Assembly: GCA_905215425.1 (NCBI GenBank)
Contig: CAJMQD010000088.1
Span: 1 to 5,334, forward strand
Direction of reading: 5' to 3'
Origin: an uncultured bacterium
GTDB lineage: Bacteria > Bacillota > Clostridia > Oscillospirales > Oscillospiraceae
Length of the DNA: 5,334 nt
Part shown: one piece after another, positions 1 through 5,334 of the stretch
Layout of the letters: every line of letters starts with the position of its first letter
Numbering within the stretch: the stretch's first letter is position 1
Made by a program: the position numbers and the translations under genes
Notes under the pieces: model-generated
The model's database searches: none
The model's input: the letters and a program-made list of their open reading frames with translations, nothing else
What the model was told of the DNA's origin: nothing

Positions 1-176
1 CCGACGAGGCTGAGGACTCCCTGATCGAGACTCTGGCCGCCGAGAACGGTGTCACCGTGACCGAGGTCGACAATAGCGAGTTCCAGACCGCTATCGAGCC
101 CGTCTACTCCAAGATCCTGGAGACCTGCAAGGGCCAGGACCTGTACGAGATCCTGAAGCAGGAGATCAACAAGTAA
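1..176 (+). CDS. dctP: TRAP transporter solute-binding protein, DctP type (C-terminal fragment)
   Basis: Only the 3' end is present: the first whole codon is at 3 and the reading frame ends at TAA 174-176, giving the last 57 residues. The stretch VTVTEVDNSEF, followed by IEPVYSKILE, is typical of the C-terminal helices of DctP-family extracytoplasmic solute receptors. These bind an organic anion outside the membrane and deliver it to the DctQM membrane complex. The signal peptide and the ligand-binding Arg that family members usually carry lie off the left edge, so the substrate cannot be guessed. The identification rests on this short tail plus the dctQ and dctM genes immediately downstream on the same strand, which is the standard order in TRAP operons. 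The 201-base gap to dctQ is longer than the other junctions and carries a stem-loop. Confidence 0.85.
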   Translation, partial: DEAEDSLIETLAAENGVTVTEVDNSEFQTAIEPVYSKILETCKGQDLYEILKQEINK

Positions 177-206
177 TTTCCCGCTGATCATTTCGCGACG
201 CCAACT

Positions 207-248
207 GGGGCGCTGCCAGTTCTATGAAAATAAAGCCGGCAGCGCCCC
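207..248 (+). promoter_or_regulatory. Stem-loop in the dctP-dctQ gap, possible mRNA stabiliser or attenuator
   Basis: A perfect 11-bp inverted repeat is seen: GGGGCGCTGCC (207-217) and GGCAGCGCCCC (238-248), with a 20-base AT-rich loop. No T-run follows, so it is not a textbook intrinsic terminator. A smaller hairpin, CCCGC (268-272) with GCGGG (279-283), follows. The rest of the gap up to dctQ is purine-rich leader with an orphan AAGGAG at 328-333 that has no start codon at a usable distance. A 3' stem-loop after the binding-protein gene could protect its transcript or reduce read-through, giving more binding protein than membrane subunits; that role is inferred. Confidence 0.55.
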
Positions 249-377
249 TCACTGTCAATGTGTGTATCCCGCGCTCCTGCGGGGGGCAGAAACATAAACC
301 GAAACACAAGAAAACTCGCAAGATTCTAAGGAGAGAAGAGTTCTTTCGCCAAGCTGTGAGAAGAAAGGAAAAACTTT

Positions 378-890
378 ATGGAAGCACTGAAACAGTGCTA
401 TTACAAGATCGAGGACTTCATCACCGCTGTCTGCAAGATCGTGGGCGGCCTGTCTGTTTTCATCTTTGTAATGGTCATTTTTTTGCAGGTCGTCCTGCGT
501 AACGCTTTTAAGATGCCCATTATCTGGGCTAACGACGTGGCCGTCATCAGCTTCGTCTGGGCCACCTTCTTTGGCTCCGCCTGCGCCGTGCGCAAGCGCT
601 CCCACTACACCGTAGAGCTCATCCCGGCAAAGTTCGCCAAGACCAATAAGATCCTGGATCTGATCGGCGATATTTCCGGTTTTATTTTCTTCTATGTCCT
701 GATTCGCTACGGCGTCCACTATGCTCAGCTGGGCCTGCGCCGTATGTCCACCTCCATGAACATCCCCATGGCTTATTTCTTTGCCTGCATCCCCGTCAGC
801 GCCGTGTTCATGATGATCTTCAACGCTGACGTGTTTATGACGGATGTCAACGCTCTGATCCGTCTGTGCAAGGGAGGTAAGTCCGAATGA
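378..890 (+). CDS. dctQ: TRAP transporter small permease subunit (DctQ family)
   Basis: This 170-residue protein is the small integral membrane subunit of a tripartite ATP-independent periplasmic transporter. It pairs with DctM in the cytoplasmic membrane. Four hydrophobic segments are visible at about residues 21-40, 52-71, 92-112 and 130-149, the usual DctQ topology. Family motifs include LQVVLRNAF (36-44), W50 in the segment before the second helix, and AVRKRSHYTVE (70-80), which matches the basic-plus-His motif after helix 2. Length is normal for the family. The ATG at 378 is preceded by AAAGGA (364-369) at 8 bases. The stop TGA (888-890) overlaps the dctM start in an ATGA arrangement, which suggests translational coupling. 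The sequence does not reveal the substrate. Confidence 0.93.
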   Translation: MEALKQCYYKIEDFITAVCKIVGGLSVFIFVMVIFLQVVLRNAFKMPIIWANDVAVISFVWATFFGSACAVRKRSHYTVELIPAKFAKTNKILDLIGDISGFIFFYVLIRYGVHYAQLGLRRMSTSMNIPMAYFFACIPVSAVFMMIFNADVFMTDVNALIRLCKGGKSE

Positions 891-2182
891 ATGGTATTGT
901 TCTTCTGCTGGGATCCTTCCTGCTGATGGTTATGATCAAGATCCCTGTGGCCTATGCCCTGGGTCTGTCCTCCATGCTGGTGTGCGTTCAGCTGGGCGTA
1001 CCTCTGACCAGCGCCATCAGCAGCATGTACGATGCTGTCTCCAACTTCTCTCTGCTGGCTGTGCCTCTGTTCATGCTGCTGGCCACTCTGATGGACGTGG
1101 GCGGCATCACCGAGCGTCTGCTGAAGGTCTGCGAGGCCTTCATCGGCCACATCCGCGGCGGCATGGGCCACGTAAACGTCATCGTGTCCCTGCTGTTCGG
1201 CCACCTGTCCGGCTCCTCTCAGGCCGACGCCGCCGGCATCGGCGGTATCCTGATCCCCGCTATGAAGAAGGGCGGCTATGACGCCGGCTTCTCCGTGGCC
1301 ATCACCGCCTGCTCCTCCTGCCTGGGCGTTATCATCCCCCCCAGCGTGCTGATGGTGGTGTACGGCGCTCAGAGCGGCGCCTCCGTGGGCGCTCTGTTCG
1401 TGGCCGGCCTGGTGCCCGGCTTCGCCATCGCCCTGGCCCAGTGCGCTTATACCGCCTGGGCGGCCAAGCGTCGCAACTACCCCTGCATGCCCAAGACCAC
1501 TTGGGGTGAGCGCGGCGAGTCCCTGAAGAAGGCCCTGCCCGTTATCATCCTGCCCCTGATCATCCTGGGCGGCACCACCTCCGGCTACTTCACCGCTACC
1601 GAGTCCGCCGCTGTGGCCTGCATGTACGCCGCTTTCCTGATGTTCGTGGTGTACCGCAACTATAAGATCAAGGACATCCCCAAGCTGATGGTAAAGGTGG
1701 CTACCGAGTTCTCTCTGAGTATGTTTGCCGTGGCCTCCGCCGGCATCACCGGCTGGCTGATCGCCTATCTGGACGCTCCCGCCACCATCGCCGGCTGGAT
1801 CCTGAACATCACCGACAGCTACATCGGCATCTACCTGCTGCTGGTGGCCTTCCTGCTGGTCATCGGTACCTTCCTCAGCCCCCTGTCCGCCATCATCATC
1901 TTCATGCCCATCTTCCAGCAGCTGGCTGCTGTGGGCGGCTTCAACGACATCCACATGGGCCTGATCATCATCATGACTCTGTCTCTGGGTATGGTCACTC
2001 CTCCCTACGGCACCTGCCTGATGATCACCTCCCAGATCGGCGAGATCACCATGCCCCAGGCCTTCAAGCACGTCGCTCCTATCCTGCTGGTGACCGTGGC
2101 CGTTATCATCCTGTTCATTGTCTTCCCCGAGCTGCTGCTGTTCCTGCCCCGTATGCTGGTACCCACTGCGTTCCACGCCTAA
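887..2182 (+). CDS. dctM: TRAP transporter large permease subunit (DctM family)
   Basis: This 431-residue polytopic membrane protein is the transport-catalysing subunit, which moves the bound solute inward using an ion gradient (Na+ in characterised members). Family signatures are clear: GHLSGSSQADAAGIGG (105-120) followed by IPAM and a GGY turn; IIPPSVLMVVYG (149-160); ALFVAGLVPG (169-178); GYFTATESAAVA (233-244); and GMVTPPYG (368-375). The two re-entrant, ion-site regions expected for this fold (around the SGS and TPP motifs) both look intact. Hydrophobic segments span nearly the whole length, and the length is normal (about 425-430 in the family). The start ATG at 887 overlaps the dctQ stop and sits 8 bases after GGGAGGT (872-878), which lies inside dctQ. 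A second ATG at 891 is out of frame. Subfamily and substrate are not evident. Confidence 0.96.
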   Translation: MNGIVLLLGSFLLMVMIKIPVAYALGLSSMLVCVQLGVPLTSAISSMYDAVSNFSLLAVPLFMLLATLMDVGGITERLLKVCEAFIGHIRGGMGHVNVIVSLLFGHLSGSSQADAAGIGGILIPAMKKGGYDAGFSVAITACSSCLGVIIPPSVLMVVYGAQSGASVGALFVAGLVPGFAIALAQCAYTAWAAKRRNYPCMPKTTWGERGESLKKALPVIILPLIILGGTTSGYFTATESAAVACMYAAFLMFVVYRNYKIKDIPKLMVKVATEFSLSMFAVASAGITGWLIAYLDAPATIAGWILNITDSYIGIYLLLVAFLLVIGTFLSPLSAIIIFMPIFQQLAAVGGFNDIHMGLIIIMTLSLGMVTPPYGTCLMITSQIGEITMPQAFKHVAPILLVTVAVIILFIVFPELLLFLPRMLVPTAFHA

Positions 2183-2198
2183 GCTTTTAAAGCCCTCT

Positions 2199-2233
2199 GG
2201 AATCGGGGGCGGCCCCCGGGTCGTCCCCGTTCC
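2199..2233 (+). promoter_or_regulatory. GC-rich alternative stem-loops in the dctM-URO-D gap
   Basis: Two mutually exclusive folds are seen. The long one pairs GGAA(T)CGGGG (2199-2208) with CCCCGTTCC (2225-2233), nine pairs with one bulged T. The short one pairs CGGGGG (2204-2209) with CCCCCG (2213-2218) around a CGG loop. No T-run follows, so strong termination is not expected. The element lies 16 bases after the dctM stop and could slow or process the transcript before the downstream enzyme gene. The rest of the 124-base gap is AT-rich and ends in a strong ribosome binding site; I see no convincing promoter in it. Confidence 0.4.
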
Positions 2234-2306
2234 ATTCGCTTCCCCGTGCTGTATCATCAGTACAAACCCACCGCAAACCATTGAATTTTATTAAGGAGGA
2301 ATCGTT

Positions 2307-3344
2307 ATGACAAAAGAAGAGCGCGTCAAAGCGGTACTGGCCGGTCAGGAAGTTGACCGCATTCCCGCCAGCGTCTGGATGCACATCAGCGAGTTTGACC
2401 AGGACCCCCGCGCCCTGGCCGAGGCCATGGTAGACTTCAACACAAAGTTCGACTTCGACTTTGTGAAGATGATGCCTTTCGGCGCCTACACCGTGCCCGA
2501 TTGGGGCGCAAAGCTGGACATCTTCTGCGACAAGTATAAGGAAGTAGAGGTCGCCGCTCCCGGCGTTGTGGACGTGGACGACTACTACCGTATGGAGGTC
2601 CTGCCCGCCACCTACGGCACCTGGGGCAAGACCCTGCAGACCGCCCAGTGGGTGGGCAAGGAGCTGGCCCGCCGCGGCGCTTCCGACACCCCCTTCATGC
2701 AGACCATCTTCAGCCCCTCCACCACCCTGAAGAAGCTGACCAACAACAAGATGTTCGCTGATATCGTGGAGCACCCCGAGGCCGTTCACAACGCCCTGGA
2801 GGTCATCACTCAGACCACCATCAACTTCATCAACGCCAACATCGAAGCCGGCGTCAGCGGCTTCTTCTTCGCCACTCAGTGCGCCACCTACGACCTGATG
2901 ACCGATGCCGCCTACGCCGAGTTCGGCAAGCCCTACGACCTGCGCGTCATCAACGCCTATAAGGACAAGACCTGGTTCAACGTGCTGCACATCCACGGCT
3001 CCAACACCATGTTCGAGACCCTGTGCAAGTACCCCCTGCCCGTGCTGAACTGGCACGACCGTCAGGACGGCCCCACCATGGCCGAGGCCGCTAAGCTGAC
3101 CGACAAGGTGTTCCTGGGCGGCCTGCGTGAAGGCCCCGCCATCGTCAACGGCCATCTGGTGTACGACAGCATCATGGCCAAGGCCGACGAGACTCCCGCC
3201 GGCGTGGAGGCCCACATCCACGAGGTCATGGACGCCATGGACGGCAAGCGCCTGCTGATCGGTCCCGGCTGCGTGGCTGATCCCCACTCCAGCGATGAGA
3301 ACATCCGCGCCGTGCGTCACGCCGTGGACACCTGGAGAAAGTAA
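2307..3344 (+). CDS. Uroporphyrinogen-decarboxylase-family protein, not HemE; possible methyltransferase-like enzyme
   Basis: This 345-residue soluble protein has the full length of the URO-D superfamily, a TIM-barrel fold that includes HemE and the cobalamin methyltransferases MtaA, MtbA and CmuA. It opens with the family start ERVKAVLAGQEVDRIPASVW (5-24). It lacks the MRQAGR-type N-terminal motif that binds substrate carboxylates in true HemE. Later motifs are HIHGSN (228-233), LNWHDR (247-252), GGLREGP (271-277) and LLIGPGC (316-322) followed by SSDENIRAV (328-336). In MtaA-type enzymes zinc is held by H-x-C plus a distant Cys; here H228, H230 and C322 occupy similar places, so a metal site with His replacing Cys is plausible. 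A strong AAGGAGG (2293-2299) sits 7 bases before the ATG. It is the last gene of the TRAP operon, so it probably acts on the imported solute or a derivative. No corrinoid protein is encoded in the window, so a methyl-transfer role is unproven; family membership is confident, the reaction is not. Confidence 0.88.
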   Translation: MTKEERVKAVLAGQEVDRIPASVWMHISEFDQDPRALAEAMVDFNTKFDFDFVKMMPFGAYTVPDWGAKLDIFCDKYKEVEVAAPGVVDVDDYYRMEVLPATYGTWGKTLQTAQWVGKELARRGASDTPFMQTIFSPSTTLKKLTNNKMFADIVEHPEAVHNALEVITQTTINFINANIEAGVSGFFFATQCATYDLMTDAAYAEFGKPYDLRVINAYKDKTWFNVLHIHGSNTMFETLCKYPLPVLNWHDRQDGPTMAEAAKLTDKVFLGGLREGPAIVNGHLVYDSIMAKADETPAGVEAHIHEVMDAMDGKRLLIGPGCVADPHSSDENIRAVRHAVDTWRK

Positions 3345-3360
3345 GTTCTCGTTCCCTCTT

Positions 3361-3380
3361 CCTGTTTTGACTCAAACAGG
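3361..3380 (+). repeat. Small hairpin just after the URO-D-family gene
   Basis: CCTGTTT (3361-3367) and AAACAGG (3374-3380) form a perfect 7-bp stem with a 6-base loop, 16 bases after the URO-D-family stop. It has no T-run on either strand. It precedes the main terminator by 10 bases and may simply help stabilise the transcript's 3' end. Confidence 0.4.
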
Positions 3381-3390
3381 TGTAATAGCG

Positions 3391-3440
3391 AAAGGACACT
3401 GGCTGACCCGCAGGTCAGCCAGTGTCCTTTTTGTTTTTTC
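3391..3440 (+). terminator. Strong intrinsic terminator of the TRAP/URO-D operon
   Basis: An 18-bp perfect inverted repeat runs AAAGGACACTGGCTGACC (3391-3408), a CGCA loop, then the complementary arm (3413-3430). It is followed by TTGTTTTTTC (3431-3440). On the plus strand this is a classic Rho-independent terminator ending the operon. It lies between two converging stop codons. On the minus strand the same stem is followed by only three Ts, so it would be a weaker terminator for the regulator gene; dual use is likely but asymmetric. Confidence 0.93.
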
Positions 3441-3448
3441 TGTCCGCT

Positions 3449-5197
3449 TCAGGGTTCTTCCCCCAGCTTGCGGTATAGCGTGGCCACGCTGATCCCCAAT
3501 TGCTTGGCAACCTCCCGCTTGGCCTCCGCAGTGCCCCCTGCCTCCTGTACCTGCTGGCGGATCACCTGCTGCTCATATTGGCGGGTCAGCTGGCTCAGGC
3601 TCCGCTGGGGCGTCTCCGCGCTGGCCTGGAACTTGCTGCGGATCAGCTCCGCCCCGCACAGCTCCTCCTTTTCGAAGATCACTGCATACTCCACAATGTT
3701 CCGCAGCTCCCGGATGTTGCCGGGGAAGGGGTAGCGCATCAGCAGCTTCTCGCTCTCGCTGGTAAAGCCTGTAATGGGCTTATTATAGGTCTCTGCAAAG
3801 CGGCGGAGGAAATAGCGCGCTAGAATGATGATGTCATATCCCCGCTCTCGCAGGGGGGGGATATGGATGGACACCACATTCAGCCGGTAGAACAAATCTT
3901 CCCGGAATGTGTTCTCCTTCATCATCTGGTTCAGGTCCCGGTGGGTGGCGGCGATGATACGGGGGTTGACCCGGATGGGAGTATGTCCGCCCACCCGGAT
4001 GATCTCTTTGTTCTCCAGGGCCCGCAGCAGCTTCACCTGGGTCTGGAGGGGCAGGTCGCCCACCTCGTCCAGCAGCAGGGTGCCGTCCTTGCACACCTCC
4101 AGCTTACCCGCGTGCCCGGTGCTGGCGGCCCCGGTAAAGGCCCCCTTATCGTAGCCGAACATCTCGCTCTCGATCAGGTTCTCCGGGATGGCGCCGCAGT
4201 TGATGGGCATATAGATGTTTCCCTTGCGGTGGGATGCCTCGTGGATGGCCTGGCTGAACAGGTCCTTACCGGTGCCCGTCTCACCCGTCAGCAGCACAGG
4301 TACATCGTACTCCGCGATCTGCTGGGCCTGTCTCCGGGCGTTCTTGATGGCCTCACATTCCCCTAAAATATCCTCAAAGGTGATGATATTTTTCTTTTTA
4401 TCCACACGGATCACCGACTGCCGCATATTGCTGAAGTCGGAAAACAGCAGGATGGTCCCGGTGCGGCCGCTCTTGACCTCAATGGGATTGATCGTAACCA
4501 GGTATTCCTTCCGGTTGATCAGGAAGGGACCCACCAGTCGGGCCGGCGCACGGTGCTCCTGAAGCTTGACGTACGCCTCCTCCGGCAGGACGTCATACAG
4601 ACGCAGGTGGCCCAGCGGACGCTCCTCCAGCCCCAGAATACGGAACATCTGGCGGTTGGCCGTGAGGATCTCCTCGTTTTTGCTGAGGATGAGCACGCCC
4701 TCATCCAGGCTGTTCACCAGCGTCATCAGCTCGCTGGAGTGATACTCCAGAATAGACTCAAACTCGCGCTCCCGCAGAATGGAGGAGATCAGCTTGCTCA
4801 GCTGTTCCTCGAAGGCCAGCATATGGTCCTTGTTCCGTATGATCTCATCCTTCATGGTCTGGGAGAAGGCACACATGCCCAGCACGCCCACGATCTTACC
4901 GTTATAGCGGATCGGAATACAGAACTCTACTTCCTCCGTGCAGGTATCCCGGGCGGCGCAGTCCTGACAGGCTGCCGACACCCGCGGGTCGTCCACAAAG
5001 AGATGCTGTCCGCTTTGAATACACTTCCAGAAGGCGGAGCGATCCGGCGAGTGATCCCCTACTTTATCTTTTAAATGGCCTGTGCCCACCAGACGCTTCA
5101 GGTCAACGTCCACAATGGTAACGTCCAGGTTCAGCACGGCAGAGAGCGTATTGGCCAGGTATTTCAACTCCGGCACGATCAACCCTAATACGTTCAT
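3449..5197 (-). CDS. Sigma-54-dependent enhancer-binding transcriptional activator with Cys-rich sensor and PAS domains
   Basis: This 582-residue cytoplasmic activator works with sigma-54 RNA polymerase at -24/-12 promoters. Residues 1-140 form a GAF/PocR-like sensor region with a Cys cluster C77-x2-C80-x5-C86-x6-C93, then PIRYNGKIVGVLGM (95-108), the usual end strand of small-molecule sensor folds. A PAS domain follows at about 150-255 (LDEGVLILSKNEEILTANR). The AAA+ core (about 274-508) is complete: Walker A GETGTGKD (305-312), sigma-54 contact loop GAFTGA (352-357), Walker B LLLDE (374-378), arginine-finger region FREDLFYRLN (431-440) and PGNIRELRN (492-500). The C-terminus (about 556-580) is a Fis-type helix-turn-helix, AKQLGISVATLYRKL. 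There is no receiver domain, so ligand or redox sensing rather than phosphorylation is expected. The ATG at 5197 is chosen over an in-frame TTG 17 codons upstream because it has a good ribosome binding site. Its position facing the operon suggests it controls the TRAP genes, but the target site is not visible. Confidence 0.95.
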   Translation of the reverse strand: MNVLGLIVPELKYLANTLSAVLNLDVTIVDVDLKRLVGTGHLKDKVGDHSPDRSAFWKCIQSGQHLFVDDPRVSAACQDCAARDTCTEEVEFCIPIRYNGKIVGVLGMCAFSQTMKDEIIRNKDHMLAFEEQLSKLISSILREREFESILEYHSSELMTLVNSLDEGVLILSKNEEILTANRQMFRILGLEERPLGHLRLYDVLPEEAYVKLQEHRAPARLVGPFLINRKEYLVTINPIEVKSGRTGTILLFSDFSNMRQSVIRVDKKKNIITFEDILGECEAIKNARRQAQQIAEYDVPVLLTGETGTGKDLFSQAIHEASHRKGNIYMPINCGAIPENLIESEMFGYDKGAFTGAASTGHAGKLEVCKDGTLLLDEVGDLPLQTQVKLLRALENKEIIRVGGHTPIRVNPRIIAATHRDLNQMMKENTFREDLFYRLNVVSIHIPPLRERGYDIIILARYFLRRFAETYNKPITGFTSESEKLLMRYPFPGNIRELRNIVEYAVIFEKEELCGAELIRSKFQASAETPQRSLSQLTRQYEQQVIRQQVQEAGGTAEAKREVAKQLGISVATLYRKLGEEP

Positions 5198-5200
5198 AGT

Positions 5201-5208
5201 TTCCCCTT
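5201..5208 (-). promoter_or_regulatory. Ribosome binding site fixing the regulator start
   Basis: On the minus strand AAGGGGAA lies directly upstream of the ATG at 5195-5197, with about 5 bases between AGGGG and the start. The alternative upstream TTG (5246-5248) has no such site and falls at or next to the likely transcription start, so the shorter 582-residue product is preferred. Confidence 0.7.
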
Positions 5209-5253
5209 CATGATAGCAGGCTCTTAATTTTATGGTACAAATTCGCAATTATA

Positions 5254-5282
5254 AGAATACCCTATTCCCCGCTATTTTTCAA
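5254..5282 (-). promoter_or_regulatory. Probable sigma-70/sigma-A-type promoter of the regulator gene
   Basis: Read on the minus strand, TTGAAA (5277-5282) and TATTCT (5254-5259) are separated by exactly 17 bases, five and four matches to the -35 and -10 consensus. A perfect TATAAT (5248-5253) directly follows but has no good -35 at the right distance. Transcription would start near 5247, leaving a leader of about 50 bases before the ATG. This implies the activator is made from a housekeeping promoter while its targets use sigma-54. The remaining bases to the window's right edge hold no gene I can support. Confidence 0.5.
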
Positions 5283-5334
5283 GTAGTCAAAGTTTCTTTT
5301 CGCTGCGGCAACTGAAAAAGAAAACGCTGACTGG

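Noticed and set aside
224..502. A 92-codon plus-strand frame in the dctP-dctQ gap running into dctQ
   Set aside because: Its ATG sits in the loop of the 207-248 hairpin with no good ribosome binding site. The product is a basic, motif-free peptide and more than a third of it overlaps dctQ out of frame.
2230..2257. Promoter-like TTCCAT-N16-TATCAT upstream of the URO-D-family gene
   Set aside because: Only weak matches to both hexamers, and it overlaps the stem-loop arm; transcription from upstream in the operon is a simpler explanation.
773..2281. A 502-codon open frame on the minus strand opposite dctM
   Set aside because: Its product is a low-complexity Gly/His/Gln/Asp-rich string with no domain, typical of the antisense of a gene with strong GC-ending codon bias. 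dctM on the other strand has all the family motifs.
2187..3320. A 377-codon open frame on the minus strand opposite the URO-D-family gene
   Set aside because: It has the same Gly/Val/His-rich antisense composition and no recognisable motif; it mirrors the codon bias of the real gene.
2307..3344. Annotation as heme-pathway HemE
   Set aside because: The N-terminal HemE substrate-binding motif is missing, the C-terminal GHG is GPGC, and the gene sits with a transporter rather than heme genes.
5293..5323. Inverted repeat TTTCTTTT / AAAAGAAA near the right edge
   Set aside because: It is a low-complexity A/T pairing with a 15-base loop; this is expected by chance in AT-rich intergenic DNA and has no supporting context.

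Overview
The window looks like chromosomal DNA from an anaerobic, moderately GC-rich Firmicute, most likely a gut-type clostridium of the Oscillospiraceae sort. This is inferred from strong purine-rich ribosome binding sites, heavy GCC/CTG/TCC/CGC codon use, tight operon packing, and the pairing of a TRAP transporter with a sigma-54 activator carrying a Cys-rich N-terminal domain. The lineage call is a judgement from style, not from a marker gene.

Layout. Positions 1-176 hold the last 57 codons of a TRAP solute-binding protein (DctP type). A 201-base gap with a perfect 11-bp stem-loop (207-248) follows. Next come the small TRAP membrane subunit DctQ (378-890) and the large permease DctM (887-2182), which overlap by 4 bases. 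After a 124-base gap with a GC-rich, alternatively folding stem-loop (about 2199-2233) comes a 345-residue uroporphyrinogen-decarboxylase-family protein (2307-3344). That gene is followed by a small hairpin (3361-3380) and a strong intrinsic terminator (3391-3440). On the opposite strand and converging on it lies a 582-residue sigma-54-dependent enhancer-binding protein (5197 down to 3449). Its probable sigma-70-type promoter is at 5254-5282.

How the parts may work together (inference). The binding protein captures an organic acid or similar anionic solute, DctQM imports it with a cation gradient, and the URO-D-family enzyme may act on the imported compound. The activator would sense a ligand or redox signal through its N-terminal Cys-rich and PAS domains and switch on a -24/-12 promoter, presumably upstream of dctP and outside the window. 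The URO-D-like protein is not a heme-pathway HemE by its motifs. It resembles the cobalamin/methyl-transfer branch of the superfamily but has an H-x-H rather than H-x-C metal-site motif. Neither substrate nor reaction can be named from sequence alone.

The most interesting points are that unassigned enzyme and the C-x2-C-x5-C-x6-C cluster in the regulator's sensor domain. I see no mobile element, CRISPR array, tRNA or rRNA here.
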